This document shows, in pieces, positions 35,564-45,000 of a DNA stretch of 64,000 nt (the stretch's first letter is position 1; the number at the start of each line of letters is the position of its first letter). The notes beneath the pieces were generated by a model. It did not search any database, had not been told where the DNA came from, and saw nothing but the letters and a program-made list of their open reading frames with translations. Both the position numbers and the translations under genes were made by a program. The stretch is from Glaciecola sp. 33A (GTDB lineage: Bacteria; Pseudomonadota; Gammaproteobacteria; Enterobacterales; Alteromonadaceae), in NCBI RefSeq assembly GCF_002836745.1, contig NZ_PJAR01000030.1, positions 1 through 64,000 of the forward strand, written 5' to 3'.

Positions 35564-37226
35564 AGTTAACTTTACTCTCAACAGTATCTTTAATCGGTAA
35601 TATGAGAGTAAATGTAGTGCCTCTACCCATCTGGCTGCTTACGTTAATAAGCCCTCCATGTTCTCGCATAATATCAAATGAAATCGATAGACCCAGTCCT
35701 GTACCTTCGCCCTCTGGCTTGGTTGTGAAAAATGGATTAAAAATACTTTTGAGCGTTTTTTCATCCATCCCTGAACCAGTATCTATCACTTTAATTTCAA
35801 TTTGTCCGTCAACAAATTTAGACTCTATCGTCACCTTACCATTTGACTCAATAGCCTGCCCCGCATTCATCACCAAGTTTGTTAACACTTGATTTATCTT
35901 GCCAACATTTAAGAAGGTTTGCGGCACGTCGTGCAAATCTAAGAAGAGTTCGGCATTTTGCTCAACCTTGGACTTTACCATTTTAGCCGTGGTCAAAATA
36001 CACTGATTAACGTCGACCAATTGCATGGTATCGCTGTCTGCTCGTGAGAACATTTTCATATTTTTCACTATTTCAATAACCCGTTTTAGGCCATCGTCGG
36101 TATCTTTGAGTAAGCCTTTTACGTCGTCATTGATAAAATCAATATCTTGGTCTTTAAGATAACTTGCCATATCCTTAATTAGTCTCGCTTCATCTTCATG
36201 ATAACTCGTCGACTCGCTCGACAATGCCAATAAGGCTTTTGTGCGATTACATATTTGAATATACACCTCGATGTAATTTCTTAGGCAACTGACATTACTA
36301 TTAATAAAGCCTATCGGGTTATTAATTTCGTGAGCTAGACCCGCGGCTAACTGTCCAACCGATGCCATTTTTTCAGCCTGCAAGAGCTGTTGTTGAGCTA
36401 ATTTCAGATCATTATTAATTTGTTTTAACTCTCGGTTTTGCAATTCGATTTGTTCGGTACGTTTCGCCACTTTGGCTTCTAATGCGCGGTTTAACCTCTG
36501 TAATGCATTTTGAAATGATTGCGTACCTTGATGCTCTACTTCTAAATTTTGAACCAGCGAGTTAAAGGCACTTGCTACTTCTGCAAGCTCATCTAGGGAG
36601 TCTTCAGGCACTCTGGCAAAGTCAAACTTACCTGAGTCTATGGCTTTTGTGATGTTTCTAGCACTGTTGCGCAATACGCTAAGTTGTGTGGTTAAGTAGC
36701 TGCCTAAGAATAACGAAAATAATGCCACCAATAGCATTTCGAACAACGCGATCCCCGCAGTTAATCGAGTAATAGACGCAATAGAACGCTGCACTTGAGT
36801 CGTACTAATACCAATCTCAACATGTCCGAATACGACTGTGTCCTCTATTATTTGTGAAGTAACATCAAAAACGCCGTCGTCGACATCAGATACTTTGATG
36901 TCCGCTTTAAAAGACCGAGTCAGGGCGCCCATTCTGCTTGCTTTGGCAACCTCATCGCCAGACTCATTAACGACACGAGCGTAAACAATATCTGGATTAT
37001 TAACTACTTCAGTCACAATGGAGTCTAGTGAAATCAGATCATCCGACAAAACACTATTTTTTACCGTGGTTGCAAAAAGTTTTGCCGTTATTTGCGCGCG
37101 TTTGATGAGGTTTTCATTTGCAATATCAGCCATAAATTTGGTGACTATGAAAACCAACATAAGCAACAATGCACCTTGAATTAGCGCGGTACCTAATATG
37201 GTTTTAGCCTTCAATGATAAACGCAT
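35550..37226 (-). CDS. Membrane sensor histidine kinase with HAMP
   Basis: 558 residues: membrane helix (about 8-32), periplasmic sensor (33-155), second helix (156-178), HAMP, coiled coil (about 235-285), then the kinase core. The phospho-His lies in [21 protein letters not shown]. The ATPase has [43 protein letters not shown]. It should phosphorylate the receiver of the adjacent regulator. It begins 12 bp after a broken PhnD-type binding-protein gene, whose product may once have been the ligand-presenting partner. Confidence 0.9.
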   Translation of the reverse strand: MRLSLKAKTILGTALIQGALLLMLVFIVTKFMADIANENLIKRAQITAKLFATTVKNSVLSDDLISLDSIVTEVVNNPDIVYARVVNESGDEVAKASRMGALTRSFKADIKVSDVDDGVFDVTSQIIEDTVVFGHVEIGISTTQVQRSIASITRLTAGIALFEMLLVALFSLFLGSYLTTQLSVLRNSARNITKAIDSGKFDFARVPEDSLDELAEVASAFNSLVQNLEVEHQGTQSFQNALQRLNRALEAKVAKRTEQIELQNRELKQINNDLKLAQQQLLQAEKMASVGQLAAGLAHEINNPIGFINSNVSCLRNYIEVYIQICNRTKALLALSSESTSYHEDEARLIKDMASYLKDQDIDFINDDVKGLLKDTDDGLKRVIEIVKNMKMFSRADSDTMQLVDVNQCILTTAKMVKSKVEQNAELFLDLHDVPQTFLNVGKINQVLTNLVMNAGQAIESNGKVTIESKFVDGQIEIKVIDTGSGMDEKTLKSIFNPFFTTKPEGEGTGLGLSISFDIMREHGGLINVSSQMGRGTTFTLILPIKDTVESKVNYVRY

Positions 37227-37238
37227 AAACGACTCGAC

Positions 37239-37617
37239 TTAGTTGACTTGCATTAGCAGTTCAAGATGACCTACTATTTCTACATCTTTAATGCCGGCCC
37301 ACTCTACACCTTCTGGTCTCACAAAAGGACTAAAATTTAGTACGGTTAATAATTCCACTACGGTAGGTGTAATAGCAATATCCATTTTTGCTAAATTTAT
37401 TCGAGGAATAATAGTGGTAGCGAAAGAAGTTGCAGTAGGAAACAACGCTATCCTTATGAGCTCCACTACATTGTAATAACTTACCTTCTTTTTTGGCCGT
37501 GGCTTCGTGGCCAGACTCTCGATAATAAAACACATAATGCAGTGGATTCATGTATGCTAAATCATACTTACCTTCTAGCGATCTTGCCGCACACAACAGC
37601 ATATTTGTTGCAGTCAT
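37239..37617 (-). pseudogene. Broken PhnD-type periplasmic binding protein gene
   Basis: Two overlapping minus-strand frames together resemble a phosphate/phosphonate-binding (PhnD-like) protein. The first (37617 to about 37495) gives LEGKYDLAYMNPLHYVFYYRE. After a frameshift, the second (to 37239) gives FPTATSFATTIIPRINLAKMDIAITPT and then LLTVLNFSPFVRPEGVEWAGI, matching the family's middle and C-terminal ends. The signal peptide and N-terminus are missing, and the usual roughly 80 residues between the last two blocks are deleted. The gene lies 12 bp upstream of a sensor kinase and reads in the same direction. Confidence 0.72.
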
Positions 37618-37754
37618 AAACGTTAATTGGATACCAGACTATTGTGAAGACATTGACAAACCGGCCTTGATTTGGCAGCCGGTCTGTTAGCAGAGTGTAG
37701 CAGAACAACCCCAAAGGTTAGCGGTACTAGAGAATAAAGCTGAGGAGCCTTTCT

Positions 37755-38327
37755 TCACGCATACGCCTCTTGTTCTGTCTCTATTATAGAGTCTAGGACC
37801 ATTGCAAGTGCATAGTTATCAAGTGGCTTTGCTAATTTAAACACTTTCGCATCGTGGTCTGCCGATAATCGGTGGTCGCTAAATTCATCAAAAACAATGA
37901 TGTGTGGCTTATAGTCTAGCTTCGATTCGATTACTTTAGTCAACGCCGGAATGTCCACGCGAGAAGTTTGGCTATCAATCATAATTAGAGAGGGTTTGTG
38001 CTGCGCAATTTCAACGCCCGATTCGATTCCGTGTTGGTAAACTTGTGTTACAAAACCGGCATTTCTAGCGATCCGCTGTACGTTCTTCACAAGCTGTTTT
38101 TCAACTGAAACAATAAAACAAGATTTTTCTTGCTCAACAATCAATTCAGACGGCACTGGAATTTGGTTTTGCACTAAAAAATCCAGCAAGTCGTTATGCT
38201 TAACACGGTTGTTACCCCGACCTGGTAACTTAAATGCCTTTAATTTTTTCGCTTCTATCCAGCGAATTACTGTTCGTGGGTTAACGTCACAGATTTTTGC
38301 AACATCGCCACTTGAGAATGACTTCAT
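37755..38327 (-). CDS. Helix-turn-helix protein with receiver-like C-terminus
   Basis: 190 residues. The first 55 form an excisionase/MerR-type helix-turn-helix (SSGDVAKICDVNPRTVIRWIEAKKLKAFKLPGRGNNRV). The rest (about 68-185) folds like a receiver: SCFIVSVEKQLVKNVQRIA, LIMIDSQ with an Asp at the phosphorylation position and FKLAKPLD with the conserved Lys-Pro. The acidic pair at the first strand is missing, so phosphorylation is doubtful. It lies 137 bp upstream of the PhnD-type pseudogene and kinase/regulator genes, all minus strand, and is probably their regulator. Confidence 0.75.
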   Translation of the reverse strand: MKSFSSGDVAKICDVNPRTVIRWIEAKKLKAFKLPGRGNNRVKHNDLLDFLVQNQIPVPSELIVEQEKSCFIVSVEKQLVKNVQRIARNAGFVTQVYQHGIESGVEIAQHKPSLIMIDSQTSRVDIPALTKVIESKLDYKPHIIVFDEFSDHRLSADHDAKVFKLAKPLDNYALAMVLDSIIETEQEAYA

Positions 38328-38557
38328 ATTATATCGACTACATCAAACTAATGAGAACTGGAGATTATCAGACGCCTTTTAAAATTGCGACATTCAGCCC
38401 GATCTGCTGACATACTTAGCTATTGATTTATATACCTACGTAAGCGCTGAATCGGACTGATAAGCCTGTCTTTCTTATACTTTCTCATACCTTTCAGCTC
38501 GACTGTTACACGCAATTAATAAGTCAAGCCACTTACTTGATATTGCCGTTTATAAAT

Positions 38558-39349
38558 TTAAACTTTGTGTAGGCGACGTCTGCATGCAACTGCTGCCAAA
38601 AGCGAAACTAGTAAGGTGCCCATAGAACCGCCTGAATCAGAATCATTACTGGCGTTTTCGGTACTAGCAGCTAACAATGTATTGGCCGCCGGATTTAAGC
38701 TTGGGTTAGTAACCACTGCGTCATTGATAATTACTATGTCGGTTATGATGACTAAATTACTGTCGGTTGGCACTGTACCGGCCGACTTGTCAGTCGAGGT
38801 AAAGTCTCGTAAAGGAATAGTGGTAAACGGAGCACCATAATCAAAGTTGGGGGTATTTGCAATTGCATCGACAATCTCCATTCCATTGCCTAAAACTTGC
38901 CCAAATACGGTAAAACCACCATTTTGTACGTCAAGATTTGCAGCATTATTGCTCACATTAATAAACCACTGGGACGTTGCACTGTTTACATTTCCACCCA
39001 CTTTTGCCATCGCAATTGTGCCACGAACGTTCGACAGTGCGGGTTCATTCTCAACGGCAGCGCTGGTTTGAATGGCGGTTGGAGGAAACACATTGTTATA
39101 AGTAAAACCGCCCGCTTGCATCACAAAATTAGCTTGCGTTCGGTGTACAACGCTATTCGCATACTCGCCTGAATTAACGTAACTTAGAAAGTTTTCAACC
39201 GTTTTAGGTGTAGTTTCGTCATATAAATTGACTACGAAGTTACCAAGTACCGTACGCACTTCCACAACTGTCGCTTGAACTGAAAGTGGAACGACCATTA
39301 CCAATGAGAGTAAGATAGCCGAAAAGCCCTTTGATTTAGTTAATGTCAT
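38558..39349 (-). CDS. Exported cyclophilin-type peptidyl-prolyl isomerase with GlyGly-CTERM
   Basis: 263 residues. A signal peptide (about 1-26) is followed by a cyclophilin domain (about 27-190: VEVRTVLGNFVVNLYDETTPKTVENFLSYV, VVHRTQANFVMQAGGF, ATSQWFINVSNNAANLD, FTVFGQVLGNGMEIVD). The C-terminal end is a sorting tail: a Ser/Asp stretch, GGSMGTLLVSLLAAVAC and then RRR, which is the glycine-glycine, hydrophobic helix, basic-tail plan of GlyGly-CTERM proteins processed by rhombosortase. It helps fold proteins outside the cytoplasm and is probably attached to or released from the cell surface. Single gene. Confidence 0.87.
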   Translation of the reverse strand: MTLTKSKGFSAILLSLVMVVPLSVQATVVEVRTVLGNFVVNLYDETTPKTVENFLSYVNSGEYANSVVHRTQANFVMQAGGFTYNNVFPPTAIQTSAAVENEPALSNVRGTIAMAKVGGNVNSATSQWFINVSNNAANLDVQNGGFTVFGQVLGNGMEIVDAIANTPNFDYGAPFTTIPLRDFTSTDKSAGTVPTDSNLVIITDIVIINDAVVTNPSLNPAANTLLAASTENASNDSDSGGSMGTLLVSLLAAVACRRRLHKV

Positions 39350-39556
39350 GATGATTTTCTTATTGTTTTGTTTTAAATGTAAATTAACATCTAATACTGG
39401 TTGAGATGGATTGATTTATAATAAAAATAAACAGGCTGTAAGCATTCTGCCTGCGGGTTAGTTACCCGTATTAAGGTTAATCGATATCGAGGCGTAAAAC
39501 CAGTGCGTGAAAGAGCAAACTTCGGCACTTATTGTTAATTCCTTATTTTTAACGCC

Positions 39557-42055
39557 TTACTTTACAGCTTGCACTTGCACTGACACTGATGCACTTCTAC
39601 CAAGGTCATCACTAACTTGAACCTCGTAGTCACCCGTTTTGGCCTTCCATATTAAAGGGGTGTGATTAGACGTATCGGATAAATCGTTATTACCGATGAA
39701 CTGACCGTTGGCAAACCAATATAGATAACTTGCCTGCGCATCAGCATTCGCTTGTAGTGGAATCGACACGATGCTTTTTAAGCTACTCTCAACGACGTAA
39801 TTAAGCAGAGATTGTGGCGAGATAATCTGCGGTTTATCGCCCTCGGCGACAATGTCATCAAACCCACAGTTGGGCATAAATCGTGGTGGCTTTTCAATAT
39901 GCACACCGGCTTGTGCAAAAAGCGATTGGAATTCTGTAGGCCAGAAAGCATATATCTTCTGTTTTGCCAGTGCTGAGTTTTGGTCGCAGCGCCGCAAGCC
40001 AGTAATATTATCCACCCATAGTTTGCGATAAATATTAGCGGTTTTTATTGGAGATACGCCGGGAATGAATAATGTTTTGCTCTTTTCTGGGCACTCTGAC
40101 TTGTATAAATCGCCTGTTGTTTTGCAGATATCCACCCATTTAAGATCCAGTTGCTGCAAACGAATTGGGTCAAATTGTGTTGATTGATATCGATTGACTG
40201 CGTCCAACAACTTAAAGAGCAGCGGCCCCGCAGCCGTTCTGCCAATAAAAGCATTATTACCTTCCCCAGTGAAGTTGCCTATCCAGACGGCCAACACATA
40301 GTCACCTGATATTGCAACGGCCCATGCATCCCTGAAAGCCCAAGACGTACCTGTTTTCCAAGCCACTTGGTGTTTATTTTCTCGATCAGGACCGTTATAA
40401 AATGCAGTTGGCGCATCGGGCTTTGGATTTTTAGTCAACATGTCAAAAACTAAAAAGGCAGCCTCTGGGCTTACTAGATTGTGCTTATCAGATGCATTAC
40501 TTTTGACTTCTTCAGCACTCACCCAGTAAGTACTTACTGCGCGTTTATGGGCACCTAAATTAGCAATCATCGCGTAAAGTTCGGTCAATTCAAGCATCGT
40601 CACTTCGCCGCCGCCTAACGCCAGAGCAAGGCCATAAAAATCACGCTCGCGCAGTTGTGTAATACCCGCCGCTTTCAAAAAATCATAGAAAGTCAGTACC
40701 TTTTCAGGATTTGCTTGGCTGCTCAGTAAAGCCTGTCGCTTAAGCAACTGAGACTGCAATTCAACAGCAGGCACATTGCGGCTTCTAATCAGCGCATCTT
40801 GCGCAGAAATAGGGCCAACAAAACCTTTACCAAAGTTTTCCGGCGCAAAACCCGCGTACTTTTTTGGTAAATCTTTTAGCATTGTCATCGGATGAATAAG
40901 CCCCGCATCAATAGCCAATGCATAAACGAACGGCTTTAGTGTTGACCCTGGAGAACGTTTAGCCGTGGTGCCATTAACTTGACCCTGTATGCTTGCATTG
41001 TCAAAATCAGCTGAACCCAGCATAGCTTCTATGTGCATTGTTTTACTATTGAGCAATAATGCACTGGCGTTATTAAACCCTCTGCTTTGGTTCTGCGTGA
41101 TATAGGCTTGCAACACTTCTTCAAGTCTATTTTGTAGCTTTAGATCAATTGTACCTTTAATTTTTTGACCGCTTGCAGTTGATTGGCTTGAACTCATCGC
41201 AAAATTCTGTGGCTGTTGGGAAAGCAGATGTTGCACAAAATGTGGCGCACTGTAAGGTAAATTTTTGGCTTTACGCACAAACAAGGGCACATTAGCGAGC
41301 CTCAGTGCTGCCTCGGTTCGCGGATATTGCGCTAACCAACGCTCAAGCAGTGGTTCCTTTGCTACGGCAATAGCAGCGATACCTTTCGATGTTGAGGGGT
41401 TACGCCAATTCGGATTTTGCGGCACCACGGCCAACGTAATGGCTTCGGCAAGACTCAGTGCTGATGCGGGTTTGTCAAAATAAATCAAACTTGCGGCGCC
41501 AATACCTTGAATATTTCCGCCATAAGGGGCTAAATTCAGATAGGCTTCAAGAAGCTCTTTTTTTGAATAATGCCGGGCCAGTTGCAGGGCTCTAAATATC
41601 TGCTCTATTTTACCACTAAGCTCTTGAGAAGGAATATTCCAGCGTAACCTAGCCACTTGCATGACGATAGTTGAAGCGCCAATACGCCGTTCTTGGAGCA
41701 CATAGGTTTGCCAAAATGCACGCACCAGTGCTGGGTAGTCGACGCCTGAGTGTGCATAGTAATTTTGATCCTCATACAGTATGGTTGCACGTTGCAAGTG
41801 CTCGGCAATGTCGTCGATAGGTGTATATAGGCGATATCTGTCGTCGCGCGCTAGGGAAATGCGCAGTAACTGATCGTTGCGGTCAAAAATGGCGACCGAA
41901 TAACCTTGGTAATTAGCGAGGTTCGGCTTAGGTAACAGCAAATACATAAGCGCACCTGTAAACAGTGCAAGGCAAATGACAAGAAACACCTTAAAACGAA
42001 AAGCTAAGCGCTGGCGAAAGCGCTTTATTGAATTCAATTTGCTACTAAATATCAT
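39557..42055 (-). CDS. pbpC: Penicillin-binding protein 1C
   Basis: 832 residues. After an N-terminal membrane helix (about 22-44) there is a transglycosylase domain (GT51: LYEDQNYYAHSGVDYPALVRAF), then a transpeptidase domain with KRSPGSTLKPFVYA (catalytic Ser near 370) and VAWKTGTS. The C-terminal BiPBP_C domain ends at 832. It is a class A peptidoglycan synthase of the PbpC type. It lies 14 bp after the large alpha-2-macroglobulin gene on the same strand; these two are a conserved pair in proteobacteria, suggesting that the macroglobulin guards the envelope while PbpC repairs peptidoglycan. Confidence 0.95.
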   Translation of the reverse strand: MIFSSKLNSIKRFRQRLAFRFKVFLVICLALFTGALMYLLLPKPNLANYQGYSVAIFDRNDQLLRISLARDDRYRLYTPIDDIAEHLQRATILYEDQNYYAHSGVDYPALVRAFWQTYVLQERRIGASTIVMQVARLRWNIPSQELSGKIEQIFRALQLARHYSKKELLEAYLNLAPYGGNIQGIGAASLIYFDKPASALSLAEAITLAVVPQNPNWRNPSTSKGIAAIAVAKEPLLERWLAQYPRTEAALRLANVPLFVRKAKNLPYSAPHFVQHLLSQQPQNFAMSSSQSTASGQKIKGTIDLKLQNRLEEVLQAYITQNQSRGFNNASALLLNSKTMHIEAMLGSADFDNASIQGQVNGTTAKRSPGSTLKPFVYALAIDAGLIHPMTMLKDLPKKYAGFAPENFGKGFVGPISAQDALIRSRNVPAVELQSQLLKRQALLSSQANPEKVLTFYDFLKAAGITQLRERDFYGLALALGGGEVTMLELTELYAMIANLGAHKRAVSTYWVSAEEVKSNASDKHNLVSPEAAFLVFDMLTKNPKPDAPTAFYNGPDRENKHQVAWKTGTSWAFRDAWAVAISGDYVLAVWIGNFTGEGNNAFIGRTAAGPLLFKLLDAVNRYQSTQFDPIRLQQLDLKWVDICKTTGDLYKSECPEKSKTLFIPGVSPIKTANIYRKLWVDNITGLRRCDQNSALAKQKIYAFWPTEFQSLFAQAGVHIEKPPRFMPNCGFDDIVAEGDKPQIISPQSLLNYVVESSLKSIVSIPLQANADAQASYLYWFANGQFIGNNDLSDTSNHTPLIWKAKTGDYEVQVSDDLGRSASVSVQVQAVK

Positions 42056-42069
42056 ATTAGAAGGGCTTT

Positions 42070-45000
42070 TTAAAAGTTGTCATCACTTTTTCCTAGCGCT
42101 GTTACTTTCACTGTTGAGGCTGCTGAGTAGCCCGTCAGGGAGCGGTCGTACATGGCTTCAGCAAAACTTGCGGGGACCTTGAAGTTACCAGCCGCGGTTA
42201 CCTTCACTTTATAAGTCATTTCAGTCACTCGGTTGGTAATATTGCCATAAAATATAATACGGTCTTCTCGTACATCGATGTAATCAGACTGCCAGACACC
42301 CGAGCGACGATTAACCGACTCGCGAATAACGTTAAAACCACCTGGAAGTAAATCGACAATAGCCATATTTGCAATATTTTTAAGCTGAGTAGAACGTACG
42401 CGTAACCTAACAGTAATTTCATCACCTTGCTTTATATTGGTCGCAATTTCACCGTTTTTGTTGATGAAGGCTCGCTGCACTTCAATACCATTGGTTTTAG
42501 CTTCACTGAGCAATTCCGCTGGGTAACCCGCTTGCATATTCACGTAATAAAGCCCACCAAAATTTTGCAACGCGGTACGCTGAACAGTTGCTTCAACACG
42601 CTCTGTACCAATAGGATAACTAGCCGTCGCAAAAGGTTGATAAGCAACTTCAAGCGGCATTTGCTTTTGCATGATGGATGCAATAAAAGTGATTTTTCTG
42701 TCGATTTTCTCTAACTCATCGTTCAAGATATTCACAGATTTAGTCGCAAGTTGACTATCATCGTTACTAGCACCACTGTAAATAGCGCTATGATAAGCGC
42801 CTAAAGCCAACGTACTATAAGCAGCCGAAATCGTATTGTATTGGCCTTTATAGATAGCTTGCGTGATATTAAGAATGGCCTGCCCAGAAATGACCTTAAG
42901 GTGCTCGGGGAAATGCGTTGCCACAAGAAACAAGTATTGAGCATCTAACTTTAAACGCGGCGCTAAGCCGGCGAAAGATTGTTTAAGCAACTCGCTTTGG
43001 TCGCTTAAATCATACTCACTAATCAGCTGTCTGGCCTCCTTATCTTGCTGCATTAACGCATAACTCGCTGCAATATAAGCGCTTAAAATATCTTTGCGCC
43101 AAGCCGCTTTGTGTTGCTTATTCAGCGTGCTAACTAAATCAATTAGTAGATTAGATGTCACCACGCCACTGCGGGTCAGCAAATAAATGCCCTGTGCGTG
43201 TTTTCTTAAGGTCAGCAGACTCAAGCTAGCTGAACTGTTACTGCCACTTGACCTAACAAAGTTGGCAGCGGCGTCGTCCAAATAACCAAGGCCACTGGCA
43301 AGCATGTCCTGGGGTACTAGATAACCCAGTGCTTTGGCTTCAATTAAAAAGTGCATTACATATAGAGTCACATCAATATCGTTGTCTTGCGCACTCGGCC
43401 AATATGAAAAACCACCAGCATAGCTCTGTCGTTGCCGCAGTTTGCTAATAGCTTGAGCAAACTGCAAAGCTACCGTCTCGTTCTCAGGCGCGTATTTTGC
43501 TAAGTTAGATAAGCCCACTAATGGGAATACCTGACTGACGATCTGTTCGGTACAGCCATGCGGATATTGCGCTAAATAGGCACTCAAACCCTCGGCTATC
43601 ACTAACGGACTCGTCGACGCTTTTACTAATTGGTTTGACTCTGGTGCAAGTAATTTCAACGGCGTATCAATAGCTATTTTACCGTTGCTAGCCACACCTG
43701 TCGTTATATTCACTACAAATGGCATTGCCGGGCGCACACTCAAGGTTGCGGTTGCAGTCGAGTGCCAGGTTTTACCTGACGCATCGGTCGTCTTTACATC
43801 AAAATTTATTTTAGCGCCGCCTAAAAAGTCGTTAGCTTTGACTCTAAAACGGATAGCCTCTTCTTGGTTTTCACTTAATTGTATTTGTGCTCCATCACTA
43901 CCAACAATACTTATATGTTTGCTAGTACTTACTTGTATTTCAATCGCAGCGTTATTTAAGGAATCCTTAACAACATTCGCAACATTTAGGGTGATATCAA
44001 ATTCATCACCCGGAGCGGCATGATTAAGTACATTAGGTGTTAATACAAAAGGCCCTCTGACAATTGTATTTTGTTGCGCACGTCCCATTGTTTGTTCACC
44101 CACCGCAATCGCCATTACTCTTAAGCCACCGGCAAAATCATTTGGCACGTCGAAGGTGTAGGTATTGCGGCCTTTTTTGGCTATCACTACACCTGACCAA
44201 AATACGGCAGGGTCTTGTACTTCGCGTTCAAACGGGTTTTGGGAGCGTTTAATTCGCCTGCCTGTCGCCATCTGTTCTTCACTCATGATCGCATCAGCAA
44301 ACATATCACCACCTGCAGCTGAAAGCATTTGGCTTAACGCAAAGTCAGGCAAAATCAAATCTAATATCTGCATAGTGCGTACGTTTAACGCGCGTTTCTT
44401 TAAGAAGTACGCCAGCGGATCGGGTGTGCGGTAACTAGCAACTTGTAAGATGCCTAAATCAACTGCGAACACGGCGACTCTTGCATCCTCAGATACATCC
44501 AAATCAATCGTCATTGGCTGACCCGGCTGTACAATATCTTCAATTGTAAGGTCTAGATCCAACACCCGCTTTGAACGATCAATAGAGAAAGGCACTACGG
44601 CGTAACTCAATGGACTGGTAAATATTTCTTTTGAAGCAATATCGCGAACAAAAGCAACATTCACGTAGGCATTACCTTCTATCCCTTTTGGAATAGTAAT
44701 AACTTGCACACTGCTCTTGGTGTCGCTAGTAAACCACTTGAATGTGTGCAGCTTATAACTTTCAATACTAATTAAACCACTGCCTGCGTAGGGTGCTTGA
44801 ATACTTAACTCAATAGTATCACCTTCCTGGTAATCACCTTGCTCGAAAGTCACTTTTAGCTCCGCGTTTTTATCTAGCTGACCACTGTCGTTGGTCGCCC
44901 CTACAACCGTATACTCAAGGCTAAGTAGCAGTTCGCCATCTGCGGTCAATATATCGACAACGAAAGTACCTGCTTCGCTCGTATCTAGCGCAAGCTCGTC

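Noticed and set aside
38341-38557. Weak inverted repeats before the HTH/receiver gene
   Set aside because: Imperfect and not different from what chance allows in AT-rich DNA.
39490-39556. Possible CRISPR or rRNA features anywhere in the window
   Set aside because: No regularly spaced repeats and no rRNA or tRNA-like sequence were recognised; none reported.
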